Part shown: in pieces, positions 8,173 to 14,416 of the stretch
How positions within the stretch are numbered: the first letter of the stretch is position 1
Layout: each line of letters begins with the position of its first letter
Origin: Gammaproteobacteria bacterium
Lineage (GTDB): Bacteria; Pseudomonadota; Gammaproteobacteria; SG8-11
Length of the DNA: 15,368 bases
Reading direction: 5' to 3'
NCBI GenBank assembly: GCA_016200445.1
Contig: JACQEQ010000246.1
Coordinates: 1 to 15,368, forward strand
Program-made: the position numbers and the translations under genes
The notes under the pieces: model-generated
Told to the model about the DNA's origin: nothing
Seen by the model: only the letters and a program-made list of their open reading frames with translations
The model's database searches: none

Positions 8173-8196
8173 CTTGTATACATGGTGACATACAAG
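8173..8196. promoter_or_regulatory. inverted repeat, candidate operator upstream of the transporter operon
   Basis: CTTGTAT (8173-8179) and ATACAAG (8190-8196) are perfect inverted arms separated by 10 bp. Within the left half there is an 8-bp perfect palindrome TGTATACA (8175-8182), which resembles operators of GntR-family regulators. It sits 80-103 bp upstream of the binding-protein start and between divergent genes, so it could control either. No regulator gene lies in the window. Function is inferred. Confidence 0.45.
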
Positions 8197-8386
8197 CAGC
8201 TCTCAGCAAGCGATATACCAGTTGGCACAGCGCTTTCTAGAGGCACTGAATCATTGAGTTTTTTCGCCGCATACACGCGCGACACCACACCTACACTGCA
8301 CCCGATTCGTGCGTTACTTGCCGGGTTGTCGCAAAATGAGGCGGCGCGGTGTGCACAATCCAACCAATTTTCCGGCGGACCATTCC

Positions 8387-8725
8387 ATGAACCATGACGA
8401 TCCCGATGCAGACCACGGCGCGCGGTTGCGCCACACGCTGAACCTTGAAACCGGCAAACTCAGCTGGCGCGAATTGCAACGCCATTTTGCACGCGGCGCG
8501 GTGATCGTGGTGGCACGCGAACTGGATTTAATCGACGTGGCCGTTGCCTTCGCACAAGACGACCAAGCACAAACTAAAGCGTGGATCGCAGGCGCTCAAG
8601 TCGTGCAGGCCAGCGATGCCGACGCGCGGCGCTGGCAACAGCACAACAGTATTTTCTGGAGCTTGGTAGTCGCGCCCTGGGTGTTGGTGCAGGAGCTGGA
8701 TGCCGAGGCGAGTGCCGGTGCTTGA
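8387..8725 (+). CDS. DUF2288 family protein
   Basis: A 112-residue acidic, soluble protein of unknown function. It matches the DUF2288 pattern as I recall it: LRHTLNLETGKLSWRELQRHFARGAVIVV near the N-terminus, DLIDVAVAFAQDD in the middle, and FWSLVVAPWVLVQ at the C-terminus. I start it at the ATG at 8387 (MNHDDPDADHG) rather than the upstream in-frame ATG at 8309 because the extra 26 residues are Arg/Cys-rich and unlike the family; the ribosome site is weak (GGCGGA). It is a single gene, divergent from the transporter operon and converging on the lipoprotein gene. Its last few codons lie inside the 41-bp repeat that recurs at 13510. Confidence 0.8.
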   Translation: MNHDDPDADHGARLRHTLNLETGKLSWRELQRHFARGAVIVVARELDLIDVAVAFAQDDQAQTKAWIAGAQVVQASDADARRWQQHNSIFWSLVVAPWVLVQELDAEASAGA

Positions 8726-8751
8726 TGTTATTCGGACGCCACACAGTTTTA
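8711..8751 (+). repeat. 41-bp dispersed direct repeat, copy A
   Basis: Aligned with 13510-13550, the two copies differ by two substitutions and two single-base indels. The shared cores are CCGGTGCTTGA and TTCGGACGCCACACA. This copy covers the last codons and stop of the DUF2288 gene and runs into the intergenic space. Both copies have the same orientation and lie 4.8 kb apart, bracketing the lipoprotein, phosphoesterase and sensor genes. Confidence 0.7.
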
Positions 8752-8773
8752 TAGCAGGAAAGGTGGGTCTGTC

Positions 8774-8814
8774 TTGACAATAAAAGCGGTCATCGGTTTA
8801 GGTTCTCAAGAACC
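8774..8814. other. intergenic segment with consensus -35 hexamer and short palindrome
   Basis: TTGACA (8774-8779, plus strand) is a perfect -35 hexamer but is followed only by a poor -10 (TTTAGG at 8797-8802). Next is GGTTCT-CA-AGAACC (8801-8814), a 14-bp near-perfect palindrome just beyond the stop of the lipoprotein gene. The loop of two bases is too small for an efficient terminator and there is no T-run. It lies at the apparent break in the lipoprotein gene, so it may be a junction remnant. Confidence 0.25.
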
Positions 8815-8822
8815 CTCGCCGA

Positions 8823-9467
8823 TCATTGCGCTTCTGCGTTCCCCTGATCTACCGCTACTCGGCATTCATTTATGGCGCTTGCTGAATCAGCTCGTTGGCA
8901 ATTGGCTTCTGATATGTTCTGTTCGATTTGCTCTTTTACCCTAACTTCGTCAGATGGTAGTACAGTCAACAAATGCTCCCAGTGTTTTATTGCTTCCCGG
9001 TAATTGTGTTTTTCATATTCGCTCGCTCCAAGCATCAACAGTGTCTTAACATGTGATGGATCAATCGCCAATGCTTGCTTCAAGAGCACTTCTGGTTGAC
9101 CGGCGAGTACGCGAGAATTCTCCATAGCAATGCTATCTGCAAGATAGGCAAGATAGTCGGGGTTAGTGTAATTAGTCAAAACGTTTGCGTTCTTGAAAGA
9201 CTCACTGGCTGCCTTGTAACATTCACCCGCATAGTAAGCTCCGCCTAATTTTACCCAATTTTCAGCAACATTCGGCTGGTTCGATATGCTTTCCCGAAAT
9301 CGATATATGGCGTATGTGAAAACTGGCTTTCCATTTACATCACAGACTATGCGATCTAAATTTTCTGACTCAATATGTTTTGCTTTTTGGGTACCAGTTG
9401 CCCCACAAGAATACAAAGAGATAGTTATTAAGAGCAAAGTTGGTTTAAACAATGATCTTAGAAACAT
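8823..9467 (-). CDS. TPR-repeat lipoprotein, CcmI/CcmH C-domain-like, probably 3'-truncated
   Basis: A 214-residue envelope protein with a lipoprotein signal: a hydrophobic stretch LLLITISL then lipobox LYSC with Cys 21 as the lipidated residue. Residues about 60-185 form TPR units strongly reminiscent of the C-terminal TPR domain of the cytochrome c maturation factor CcmI: NWVKLGGAYYAGECYKAASESFKNA, AGQPEVLLKQALAIDPSHVKTLLMLGASEYEKHNYREAIKHWEHLL. No haem-handling genes are nearby, so a general scaffold role is equally likely. The last residues, CRVAVDQGNAEAQ, look like the first third of a Sel1 repeat, and the frame stops right there, which suggests loss of a Sel1-rich C-terminus. The gene is visibly AT-richer than the transporter operon, a sign of separate origin. 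The ribosome site is weak. Confidence 0.7.
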   Translation of the reverse strand: MFLRSLFKPTLLLITISLYSCGATGTQKAKHIESENLDRIVCDVNGKPVFTYAIYRFRESISNQPNVAENWVKLGGAYYAGECYKAASESFKNANVLTNYTNPDYLAYLADSIAMENSRVLAGQPEVLLKQALAIDPSHVKTLLMLGASEYEKHNYREAIKHWEHLLTVLPSDEVRVKEQIEQNISEANCQRADSASAINECRVAVDQGNAEAQ

Positions 9468-9684
9468 AGATTAGTGGATCCCAAAAGAAGCAGGTGAGAA
9501 CGCCAAATCACATCAACTCCTGTCGTAGGATATTACACGATCACCTCTGCACGAGAATTCCCATGCACCCACGATTTACGCATAAAAAAATGTCACGCAG
9601 TGGCTCGTCCTGCCAGTATGGGCAAATACATGCCAGGCACTATGCACCCCTACAAGCAGCGCTGCTCGTTAAAGTAACCTACAC

Positions 9685-9728
9685 AAAAAAGCCCGGCGAC
9701 TATGCCGTAGAAAAGGCGGTCACCGGGC
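9685..9728 (-). terminator. rho-independent terminator of the phosphoesterase gene
   Basis: Read on the minus strand, GCCCGGTGAC (9728-9719) pairs with GTCGCCGGGC (9700-9691) with one G-U-type position, with a further short GCC/GGC pairing inside the loop. It is followed directly by six Ts (9690-9685). It lies just downstream of the phosphoesterase stop at 9744 and is the clearest terminator in the window. Confidence 0.88.
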
Positions 9729-9743
9729 GCCACATGCGATCGA

Positions 9744-10775
9744 TTAATTACCGGGTACCAGCATCGGTTCAAATGAAAACACGTTGCTGTTGGCCGGGTC
9801 GACCGTGACTTTCACCCAGTGGACATTGGGACTGCCAAAGGTTTCCACGCGCGTGAAATTCTTGACCAGGTGTGCCTGATCGACGAGCGGTTTGTCGACT
9901 TTAAAAAAATGCGTGTCGCCGTGAACCAGCACCACTTGGCCGGTAAATGCATTGGATTCATCGAGCAGTGCCTGCAGAAAATCGTTGTAGCCGTTGAACG
10001 CAGGATCGGTGCGCTCGTTGACGGTTTCAGTTTCCGGCAGGTCGAACCATGGATCGCCTTGGGTCACAACCATCAACCCGCTTGCGCCGCTGCTGCGCGC
10101 GAGATCGAACGACTGATGTAACCAGGCGAGGTTGTGCGCATTGCGGTCAGCGTACTCGATGTTGTCCGCATCGCAATCGGCCTGGGTGCGGACACTCTTC
10201 GAACTCAGGCAGGCGTCGATATTGACTTTATTGTTGTTGCTGCCCGGCACATTGAGGCCGGCGAACACGATGCCCTTGTAAGTCCAGCGCGTGTTTTCGC
10301 TGTAGGCACTGCTTAAGGCGCCTTGGTGTTCCAGTGTCATCGTTTGCTGGCCGAAACTTGATGCAGAGTTGAACAGATTCAGGCGGATGAAGTTCAGTCG
10401 CTCAAGCGCGTTGTAACCGCCGTTATTTTTACGGTGGCAATCGGTCCACTCGTTGTCGCCGGGCACATAGATCAGCGGCGCACGCAGCTGGTTGAACATG
10501 GCAATCGCATTGCTGCCGATGGTGGCATCGTCGCACACCGAGCTGCCATCCTTGGTGTCGCCGTCGTACACGCTAAAGGCCAATGCCGGTACAGCGTTGA
10601 TGTTGTCGATTAATGCGGGAATCTTCGGCCCGTCGCCACTCTTGGCGTACGGCATATCACCCCATAATCCAAACTCGAAATGACCGTTCCCCGCAGCATG
10701 CGTGATACCTGCGGTTAGCAACATACCGGCAGCGAGCAACGTGGAAAATGCAGACAAAACACTTTTCTTCTTCAT
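9744..10775 (-). CDS. secreted calcineurin-like metallophosphoesterase
   Basis: A 343-residue protein with a clear Sec signal peptide (MKKKSVLSAFSTLLAAGMLLTAGITHA, cleavage after residue 27 or 28), so it acts in the periplasm or outside. The metal-site motifs of the calcineurin-like fold are visible in order: D40 in GLWGDMPY, YDGDTKDG at 70-77 (D72), PGDNEWTDCH at 105-114 (N108 in place of the GNHE motif), a central QGDPW around 239-243, and VHGDTHFFKVD at 284-294 with H285 and H289. Cys 81, 113, 189 and 201 could form disulfides, fitting an exported protein. The start is supported by AAGGAG six bases before the ATG, and a strong terminator follows, so it is probably monocistronic. Substrate (phosphomonoester, diester or nucleotide) is not determinable. 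It is divergent from the PhnD-like/kinase pair, so shared control of phosphorus-related functions is possible but unproven. Confidence 0.82.
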   Translation of the reverse strand: MKKKSVLSAFSTLLAAGMLLTAGITHAAGNGHFEFGLWGDMPYAKSGDGPKIPALIDNINAVPALAFSVYDGDTKDGSSVCDDATIGSNAIAMFNQLRAPLIYVPGDNEWTDCHRKNNGGYNALERLNFIRLNLFNSASSFGQQTMTLEHQGALSSAYSENTRWTYKGIVFAGLNVPGSNNNKVNIDACLSSKSVRTQADCDADNIEYADRNAHNLAWLHQSFDLARSSGASGLMVVTQGDPWFDLPETETVNERTDPAFNGYNDFLQALLDESNAFTGQVVLVHGDTHFFKVDKPLVDQAHLVKNFTRVETFGSPNVHWVKVTVDPANSNVFSFEPMLVPGN

Positions 10776-10828
10776 ATGTCTCCTTGCGACTTAGTTGGGT
10801 TTTACTGTGGAACGGCAATCGGGATCGC

Positions 10829-10848
10829 TTGCAATTAATTTAGTGCAA
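10829..10848. promoter_or_regulatory. 20-bp imperfect palindrome between divergent genes
   Basis: TTGCAATTAATTTAGTGCAA is palindromic at 16 of 20 positions, with perfect TTGCA/TGCAA ends. It lies 54-73 bp upstream of the phosphoesterase start, in the 281-bp gap shared with the PhnD-like gene. It is a plausible operator; no confident promoter hexamers could be assigned around it. Confidence 0.3.
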
Positions 10849-10930
10849 CCTGACCCGGTGTTACCCGTTGACAACAAACCAAGCGGTACGTCCAAACACC
10901 GGGGCTGACGTTATCTCTTCATAAGAGCCA

Positions 10931-10948
10931 GGTAAATACATTTTTACC
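10931..10948. promoter_or_regulatory. inverted repeat GGTAAA-N6-TTTACC upstream of the sensor operon
   Basis: Perfect 6-bp arms GGTAAA (10931-10936) and TTTACC (10943-10948) with a 6-bp spacer lie about 110 bp before the PhnD-like start. A second small hairpin, CCCTG-TCCG-CAGGG (10960-10973), follows. Either could be a regulator site or a leader structure of the PhnD-like/kinase mRNA. Sequence symmetry is the only evidence. Confidence 0.3.
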
Positions 10949-11056
10949 GATGGGCCGCGCCCTGTCCGCAGGGACAAATTGGTGATTTCCTCTCTCTTAA
11001 AGTAAATGCACACTCCGTCGAAACAGGTAGGAATCCATTCCAAGGAATGACGAGCC

Positions 11057-11929
11057 ATGCAATGGTCATTGTTCGTTCGATCAATAAATTTTCTAAAAAT
11101 CGCGCTGTCATTGCTGTTTGCGTTGGCCATGTGCCGCACTGCCATTGCAGATATCAATATGACGTTCGGCGTTTATGCGTCGGATAAGCCGACGCAAATG
11201 ATTCAAAGTTTTCGTCCGTTGCTCAATGATCTGGAGGTATTGCTGGCAAAGCGCTTAGGGGAGCGGGTGTTGATAAAAATACATATTTCAAAAACTTACG
11301 AGGATGGTATCGACGAGCTCGTAAACGGCAAGGTTGATTTTGCACGCTTCGGTCCGGCTTCATATGTGTCCGCTAAACAGAAAAACGACCGCATTCGCTT
11401 GATTGCAATCGAGAGCCACAAAGGCAAGAAAGAATTCAACGGGGTGATCTGCGTTAAGTCCGGCAGTCCTATAAAGTCCGTCAAGGACCTGGCCGGTAAC
11501 ACCTTCGCCTTTGGCGACAAAACCTCGACCATCGGGCGTTATCTTGCGCAAAAATATCTTGCTGACAATGGCATCACCGCCAAGAATCTCAAGTCCTACG
11601 ATTACCTCGACCGGCACGACAAAGTCGCGACCGCCGTTGCAGCGGGTGATTTTGACGCTGGCGCAATCAAAGAAGGAACGTATAAAAAACTAAAGGAAAA
11701 AGGGCTGCCGCTTGAAGTCATCGCCACGTTCACCAACGTTACCAAGCCCTGGATTTCCCGTGCAGAACTACCTGAGCCGCTGTATCTGGCGCTGCAACAG
11801 GCCTTGCTCGAACTCAAACCGAAGGAAGATCTGGATGAGTTGTCCAAAGACGGTTTTCTGCCGGCCACGGACATCGATTTCGCCGCAGTTAAAGACGCCA
11901 TGCTGCATAGTGAAAAATTTTTTAAATGA
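11057..11929 (+). CDS. PhnD-like periplasmic phosphate/phosphonate-type binding protein
   Basis: A 290-residue exported binding protein. Residues 1-31 form a signal peptide (hydrophobic core FLKIALSLLFALAM, cleavage near TAIA-D). The mature part matches the PhnD/phosphonate-binding family: FGVYASDKPTQMIQSFRPLLNDLE at its start, then DFARFGPASYVSA, KSVKDLAGNTFAFGDKTSTIGRYL (the typical ligand-loop segment with Ser/Thr), and GDFDAGAIKEGTYKK. Family members bind phosphonates, phosphite or unrelated anions. No ABC permease or ATPase follows; instead the gene overlaps a sensor kinase by ATGA (11926-11929), so it more probably presents ligand to that kinase than to a transporter. An AAGGA lies ten bases before the ATG. 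Its Lys content and lower GC differ a little from the transporter operon. Confidence 0.82.
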   Translation: MQWSLFVRSINFLKIALSLLFALAMCRTAIADINMTFGVYASDKPTQMIQSFRPLLNDLEVLLAKRLGERVLIKIHISKTYEDGIDELVNGKVDFARFGPASYVSAKQKNDRIRLIAIESHKGKKEFNGVICVKSGSPIKSVKDLAGNTFAFGDKTSTIGRYLAQKYLADNGITAKNLKSYDYLDRHDKVATAVAAGDFDAGAIKEGTYKKLKEKGLPLEVIATFTNVTKPWISRAELPEPLYLALQQALLELKPKEDLDELSKDGFLPATDIDFAAVKDAMLHSEKFFK

Positions 11930-13452
11930 AACGCGTTCTGCCCTTTATTCAAAAACTCAGCGTCTGGCAGCAACTGCTGATTTGCCTGGCGGCGGTGTCG
12001 CTGTTTTTTTCTGTGTTGTTCGGCTACACGCTGCGCCAATTCGAACGGGAATTTCTGCTAAGCAATATCAAAAAAACCAACCAGCAGACCGTCGCTTTGA
12101 TTACGGCGACGTCGGCCGACACCATTATTACCGAGGATCGTCCGCTGCTGGAGAGTGTCATCATCGACATTTCCAAATCGGACCCGGCGATTATCGCAAT
12201 ACGCATTGCCAACGAGAGCGGTCGACCCCTGGCACAGTGGCGCAGCGCCACCGTTAACGGCACAACGCCCATCACGATTTCAGAAAACATCGTGGTCGGG
12301 AATGAAGTGTTCGGCAGCGTCGTGCTTGATTGGGACGTGCAATCGATCGAGCTGCAGGCGCAAGCTCATTCCGTCAGCATCTCGTATTTATATGCGCTAA
12401 GCCTGCTGGTGTTTTCAGTGACGATGCTGGGCGTGTTATCGATGGTGGTCGTGCGTCCGCTAGTCAAGATCCGTTCCCATATCGGCCGTATCGGCTCCGG
12501 CAACTTGGCGGAGACCGTCGATCTTGCAACCAACCGGGAAGTGAAAGCGCTGAGCGAATCGTTGAATATGTTGTCGTCGATGCTAAAAAAACAGCAGGAT
12601 GACGAGAAACTGCATCGTCAGCTCCTGGTCCGCGAGCATGAGCTGCAACTCCTGGCGGAATACCGCGCCAAAGAAGATGCGCTTGGCGCACTGGATAAAG
12701 CCGAATCGGCGAATCGGGTGAAATCGGCTTTTCTTACCAGCATGAGCCATGAATTGCGCACGCCGCTCAACGCCATCATCGGCTACAGCGAGATTCTCGA
12801 AGAAGACGCCCTGGCGGTCGGCAACGAGAGTGCACGCGCAGATCTGCAGAAAATTCTCGGCGCCGGCCGCCACTTGCTTGCGCTGATCAACGATGTGCTC
12901 GACTTGTCAAAAATCGAAGCCGGAAAAATGCAATTGGAGTTGACCACCTTTGACCTCGGTGCCTTGATAGACGAATCGCTGGTCATGATCGAGCCCTTGC
13001 TTACGCGCGGTGAAAACCGGTTGCAGAAAGACCTTTCGGTTGACGGATTGATGATGTATTCGGATCCCATGCGTATTCGCCAAGTACTTTTCAATTTGTT
13101 GAGCAACGCAAGCAAATTCACGCAAAACGGAACCATCACGATCTCGGCAAAACGTGGCGCTGCCATGCATAGCGATCGCGTCATGTTCAGCGTACGCGAC
13201 ACCGGCCCGGGAATGGCGTCCGAAGATTTAGCAAGATTGTTTCAACCGTTCGTGCAAGCCGAGTCGGTCGGCCATCGCCAGGAAGGCGCGGGATTGGGGC
13301 TTGCGCTATGCCACCATTTTTGCGAACTGATGGGCGGTGAAATCCACGCGACCAGCGTGCCGGGAGAAGGCGCCGAATTATCGTTCTGGTTGCCGGTAAC
13401 AGTGCTTGTCAATACCGGCAACCGGCGCGCAACTCTTCGCCTACAGCAATGA
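11926..13452 (+). CDS. membrane sensor histidine kinase with HAMP domain
   Basis: A 508-residue inner-membrane kinase. Membrane helix 1 is at about residues 17-35, a periplasmic domain of roughly 110 residues follows, helix 2 is at about 152-175, then HAMP (about 176-226, RPLVKIRSHIGRIGSGNLAETV), a coiled coil (about 222-262), HisKA with phospho-acceptor His 275 (SMSHELRTPLNAIIGYSEIL), and the ATPase domain: N-box around N390/N394 (LFNLLSNASKF), G1 DTGPGM with D425, G2 GAGLGL at 454-459. No receiver or Hpt domain is fused and no response regulator gene is in the window, so the output partner is encoded elsewhere. Translation is coupled to the PhnD-like gene, the main clue to the stimulus: a ligand-loaded binding protein contacting the periplasmic domain, as in other binding-protein-dependent sensors. 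That link is inference. Confidence 0.88.
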   Translation: MKRVLPFIQKLSVWQQLLICLAAVSLFFSVLFGYTLRQFEREFLLSNIKKTNQQTVALITATSADTIITEDRPLLESVIIDISKSDPAIIAIRIANESGRPLAQWRSATVNGTTPITISENIVVGNEVFGSVVLDWDVQSIELQAQAHSVSISYLYALSLLVFSVTMLGVLSMVVVRPLVKIRSHIGRIGSGNLAETVDLATNREVKALSESLNMLSSMLKKQQDDEKLHRQLLVREHELQLLAEYRAKEDALGALDKAESANRVKSAFLTSMSHELRTPLNAIIGYSEILEEDALAVGNESARADLQKILGAGRHLLALINDVLDLSKIEAGKMQLELTTFDLGALIDESLVMIEPLLTRGENRLQKDLSVDGLMMYSDPMRIRQVLFNLLSNASKFTQNGTITISAKRGAAMHSDRVMFSVRDTGPGMASEDLARLFQPFVQAESVGHRQEGAGLGLALCHHFCELMGGEIHATSVPGEGAELSFWLPVTVLVNTGNRRATLRLQQ

Positions 13453-13509
13453 ATCACACACCCAGAAGTCGTGCTGGAAGCTCAGACTGGCAGTGTTGAT
13501 GGTTGCATC

Positions 13510-13550
13510 AGTACCGGTGCTTGACGTTATTTCGGACGCCACACATTTTA
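13510..13550 (+). repeat. 41-bp dispersed direct repeat, copy B
   Basis: This is the second copy of the repeat at 8711-8751, in the same orientation, with two substitutions and two 1-base indels. It lies in the 104-bp gap between the kinase stop and the converging antitoxin stop. Here the repeat runs into a hairpin at the end of the antitoxin gene, which copy A lacks. Confidence 0.7.
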
Positions 13551-13564
13551 AATGTGTTAGGCGT
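13536..13564. terminator. long hairpin at the antitoxin/kinase convergent end
   Basis: ACGCC-ACACATTT (13536-13548) pairs with AAATGTGT (13550-13557) and, after a 2-base bulge, GGCGT (13560-13564). The antitoxin TAA stop lies within the right arm. Located between convergent genes it could end transcription in both directions, but there is no following T-run, so a recombination or protein-binding role is also possible. Confidence 0.4.
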
Positions 13565-13889
13565 GCGCGTGTTTATCTTGTTCAACGGACAGACGCATTC
13601 CAACCGCCTTCAATACCGCGAGTAAAGTTCGCAGCGTCGGGTTCCCTTTGGGTGACAACGCACGATACAACGCCTCGCGCGTAATGCCGGCTTCGACAGC
13701 AACTGCTGCAAGTCCACCATAGGCTTCGGCGATGGTGCGCAGGGCCAGCAGTCCGGCAGCGCGATTCTCCGGGTCGTCCAGTTCTTCCATCGCGGCTTTC
13801 AGATAAGCCGCCGCCAACTTGCGATCAGCTCGCAGCTCTTCCACCTCGCGTTCGTGATGCGCAACCGCACCTTTGAGTTTCTTTTTCAT
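13557..13889 (-). CDS. antitoxin of RelE/ParE-type addiction module (XRE-like, TIGR02684-type)
   Basis: A 110-residue DNA-binding antitoxin. The C-terminal half has a helix-turn-helix matching the addiction-module antidote family: LRTIAEAYGGLAAVAVEAGITREALYRALSPKGNPTLRTLLAVLKAVGMRL. The N-terminal half is a charged helix (HEREVEELRADRKLAAAYLKAAMEEL) likely to bind the toxin. It follows the toxin gene and overlaps its stop by ATGA at 13886-13889; a good GGAG lies six bases before the ATG, inside the toxin gene, so the antitoxin may be translated better than the toxin. It should repress the shared promoter by binding the palindrome at 14218-14235. The HigBA-like toxin-first order is normal for this family. 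Confidence 0.88.
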   Translation of the reverse strand: MKKKLKGAVAHHEREVEELRADRKLAAAYLKAAMEELDDPENRAAGLLALRTIAEAYGGLAAVAVEAGITREALYRALSPKGNPTLRTLLAVLKAVGMRLSVEQDKHAHA

Positions 13890-14212
13890 GCGTTTCTCCG
13901 CTTGAATTCAGCCCAATATCGTTTGGCCATTTGAATGTCGCTGTCCTGTGTCCGCTTATCGCCGCCGCACAAAAGAATCACGATATCCCGACCGTGCATC
14001 GCATAGTAGACGCGATACCCCGCACCGACATCGACGCGCAGCTCCGCAACGCCATCGCCTACCGATTTGCAGTCACCAAAGTTACCGGCTTCTATACGGC
14101 GCAACCGCATACGTATTGCGGCTGACGCGGTCCTGTCGCGTAACCGTTCCAGCCAAACAGTGACCGGTTCACGCCCGTTTTCTATTTGGTATCGGTAGAT
14201 TGTCGTCACCAA
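13886..14212 (-). CDS. toxin of RelE/ParE-type addiction module (TIGR02683-type killer protein)
   Basis: About 108 residues, with the typical segments WLERLRDRTASAAIRMRLRRIEAGNFGDCKSVGDGVAELRVDVGAGYRVYYA and ILLCGGDKRTQDSDI, then a helix AKRYWAEFKRR. Family members are small RelE-superfamily proteins, some of which cleave mRNA on the ribosome. The start is not an ATG: the frame offers TTG at 14212-14210 or GTG at 14209-14207, and an in-frame stop (TAA at 14227-14225) sits just upstream. The -10 box of the inferred promoter ends at 14216, so transcription would begin about at the GTG, which favours GTG and a leaderless mRNA; there is no ribosome site. The coordinates here give the longer TTG version. 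The nearby ATG at 14217-14215 is out of frame and meets a stop at once. Confidence 0.85.
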   Translation of the reverse strand: MVTTIYRYQIENGREPVTVWLERLRDRTASAAIRMRLRRIEAGNFGDCKSVGDGVAELRVDVGAGYRVYYAMHGRDIVILLCGGDKRTQDSDIQMAKRYWAEFKRRNA

Positions 14213-14215
14213 TGC

Positions 14216-14244
14216 ATTGTAACTTTAAAGTTACACTTGGGCAA
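14216..14244 (-). promoter_or_regulatory. toxin-antitoxin promoter with built-in 18-bp operator
   Basis: On the minus strand, TTGCCC (14244-14239, 4 of 6) and TACAAT (14221-14216, 5 of 6) are exactly 17 bp apart. Between them and touching the -10 lies the perfect 18-bp palindrome TGTAACTTTAAAGTTACA (14218-14235). An antitoxin or complex bound there would block RNA polymerase directly, the usual autoregulation of such modules. The predicted transcription start is near 14209, at the toxin start. Confidence 0.7.
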
Positions 14245-14358
14245 TGGAAAATAGACGAGGGGGTACCGAAATTTGGTCCAGTCTGGGGCGTTCGAGGGAA
14301 ATGCGAATCGAACTCACGCACAAACCTAAGGCTGCGAACCCTTTTGAGCAATAACACA

Positions 14359-14385
14359 AGCCTAGGCTGGCTAAGGGGTGACCCC
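14359..14385. repeat. REP-like palindromes in the gap upstream of the toxin
   Basis: AGCCTAGGCT (14359-14368) is a perfect 10-bp palindrome, and GGGGT-G-ACCCC (14375-14385) is a hairpin followed by GTTTCC. GGGGTnnACCCC-type elements with such flanks recur between genes in many proteobacteria and are often tied to REP-associated transposases. The rest of the gap 14245-14416 holds only a tRNA T-arm-like snippet (see findings) and no gene. Confidence 0.35.
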
Positions 14386-14416
14386 GTTTCCTAAAGCTCG
14401 CTCTAAAATAGCTCTA

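Noticed and set aside
9494..9808. Plus-strand frame of 104 codons crossing the phosphoesterase terminator
   Set aside because: It runs through the terminator hairpin and into the antisense of the phosphoesterase gene, and its composition is not protein-like. The gap 9468-9743 appears to hold only the terminator.
10861..11058. Minus-strand frame of about 65 codons starting MARHSLEWIP
   Set aside because: It has no recognisable family, overlaps the start of the PhnD-like gene, and occupies the regulatory gap between divergent genes. It could be a small gene but I cannot support it.
13453..13524. In-frame continuation of the kinase past its stop for about 23 codons, ending in the repeat
   Set aside because: The kinase ATPase domain is complete before the TGA at 13450, and the extra residues resemble no domain; readthrough is not needed to explain anything.
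13556..13562. GTTAGGC, which fits the integron attC core consensus, at the end of the antitoxin gene
   Set aside because: No matching RYYYAAC/GTTRRRY partner core was found at attC distance on either strand, and no integrase or other cassette-like hairpin is present; the match is explained by the GCC-TAA end of the gene.
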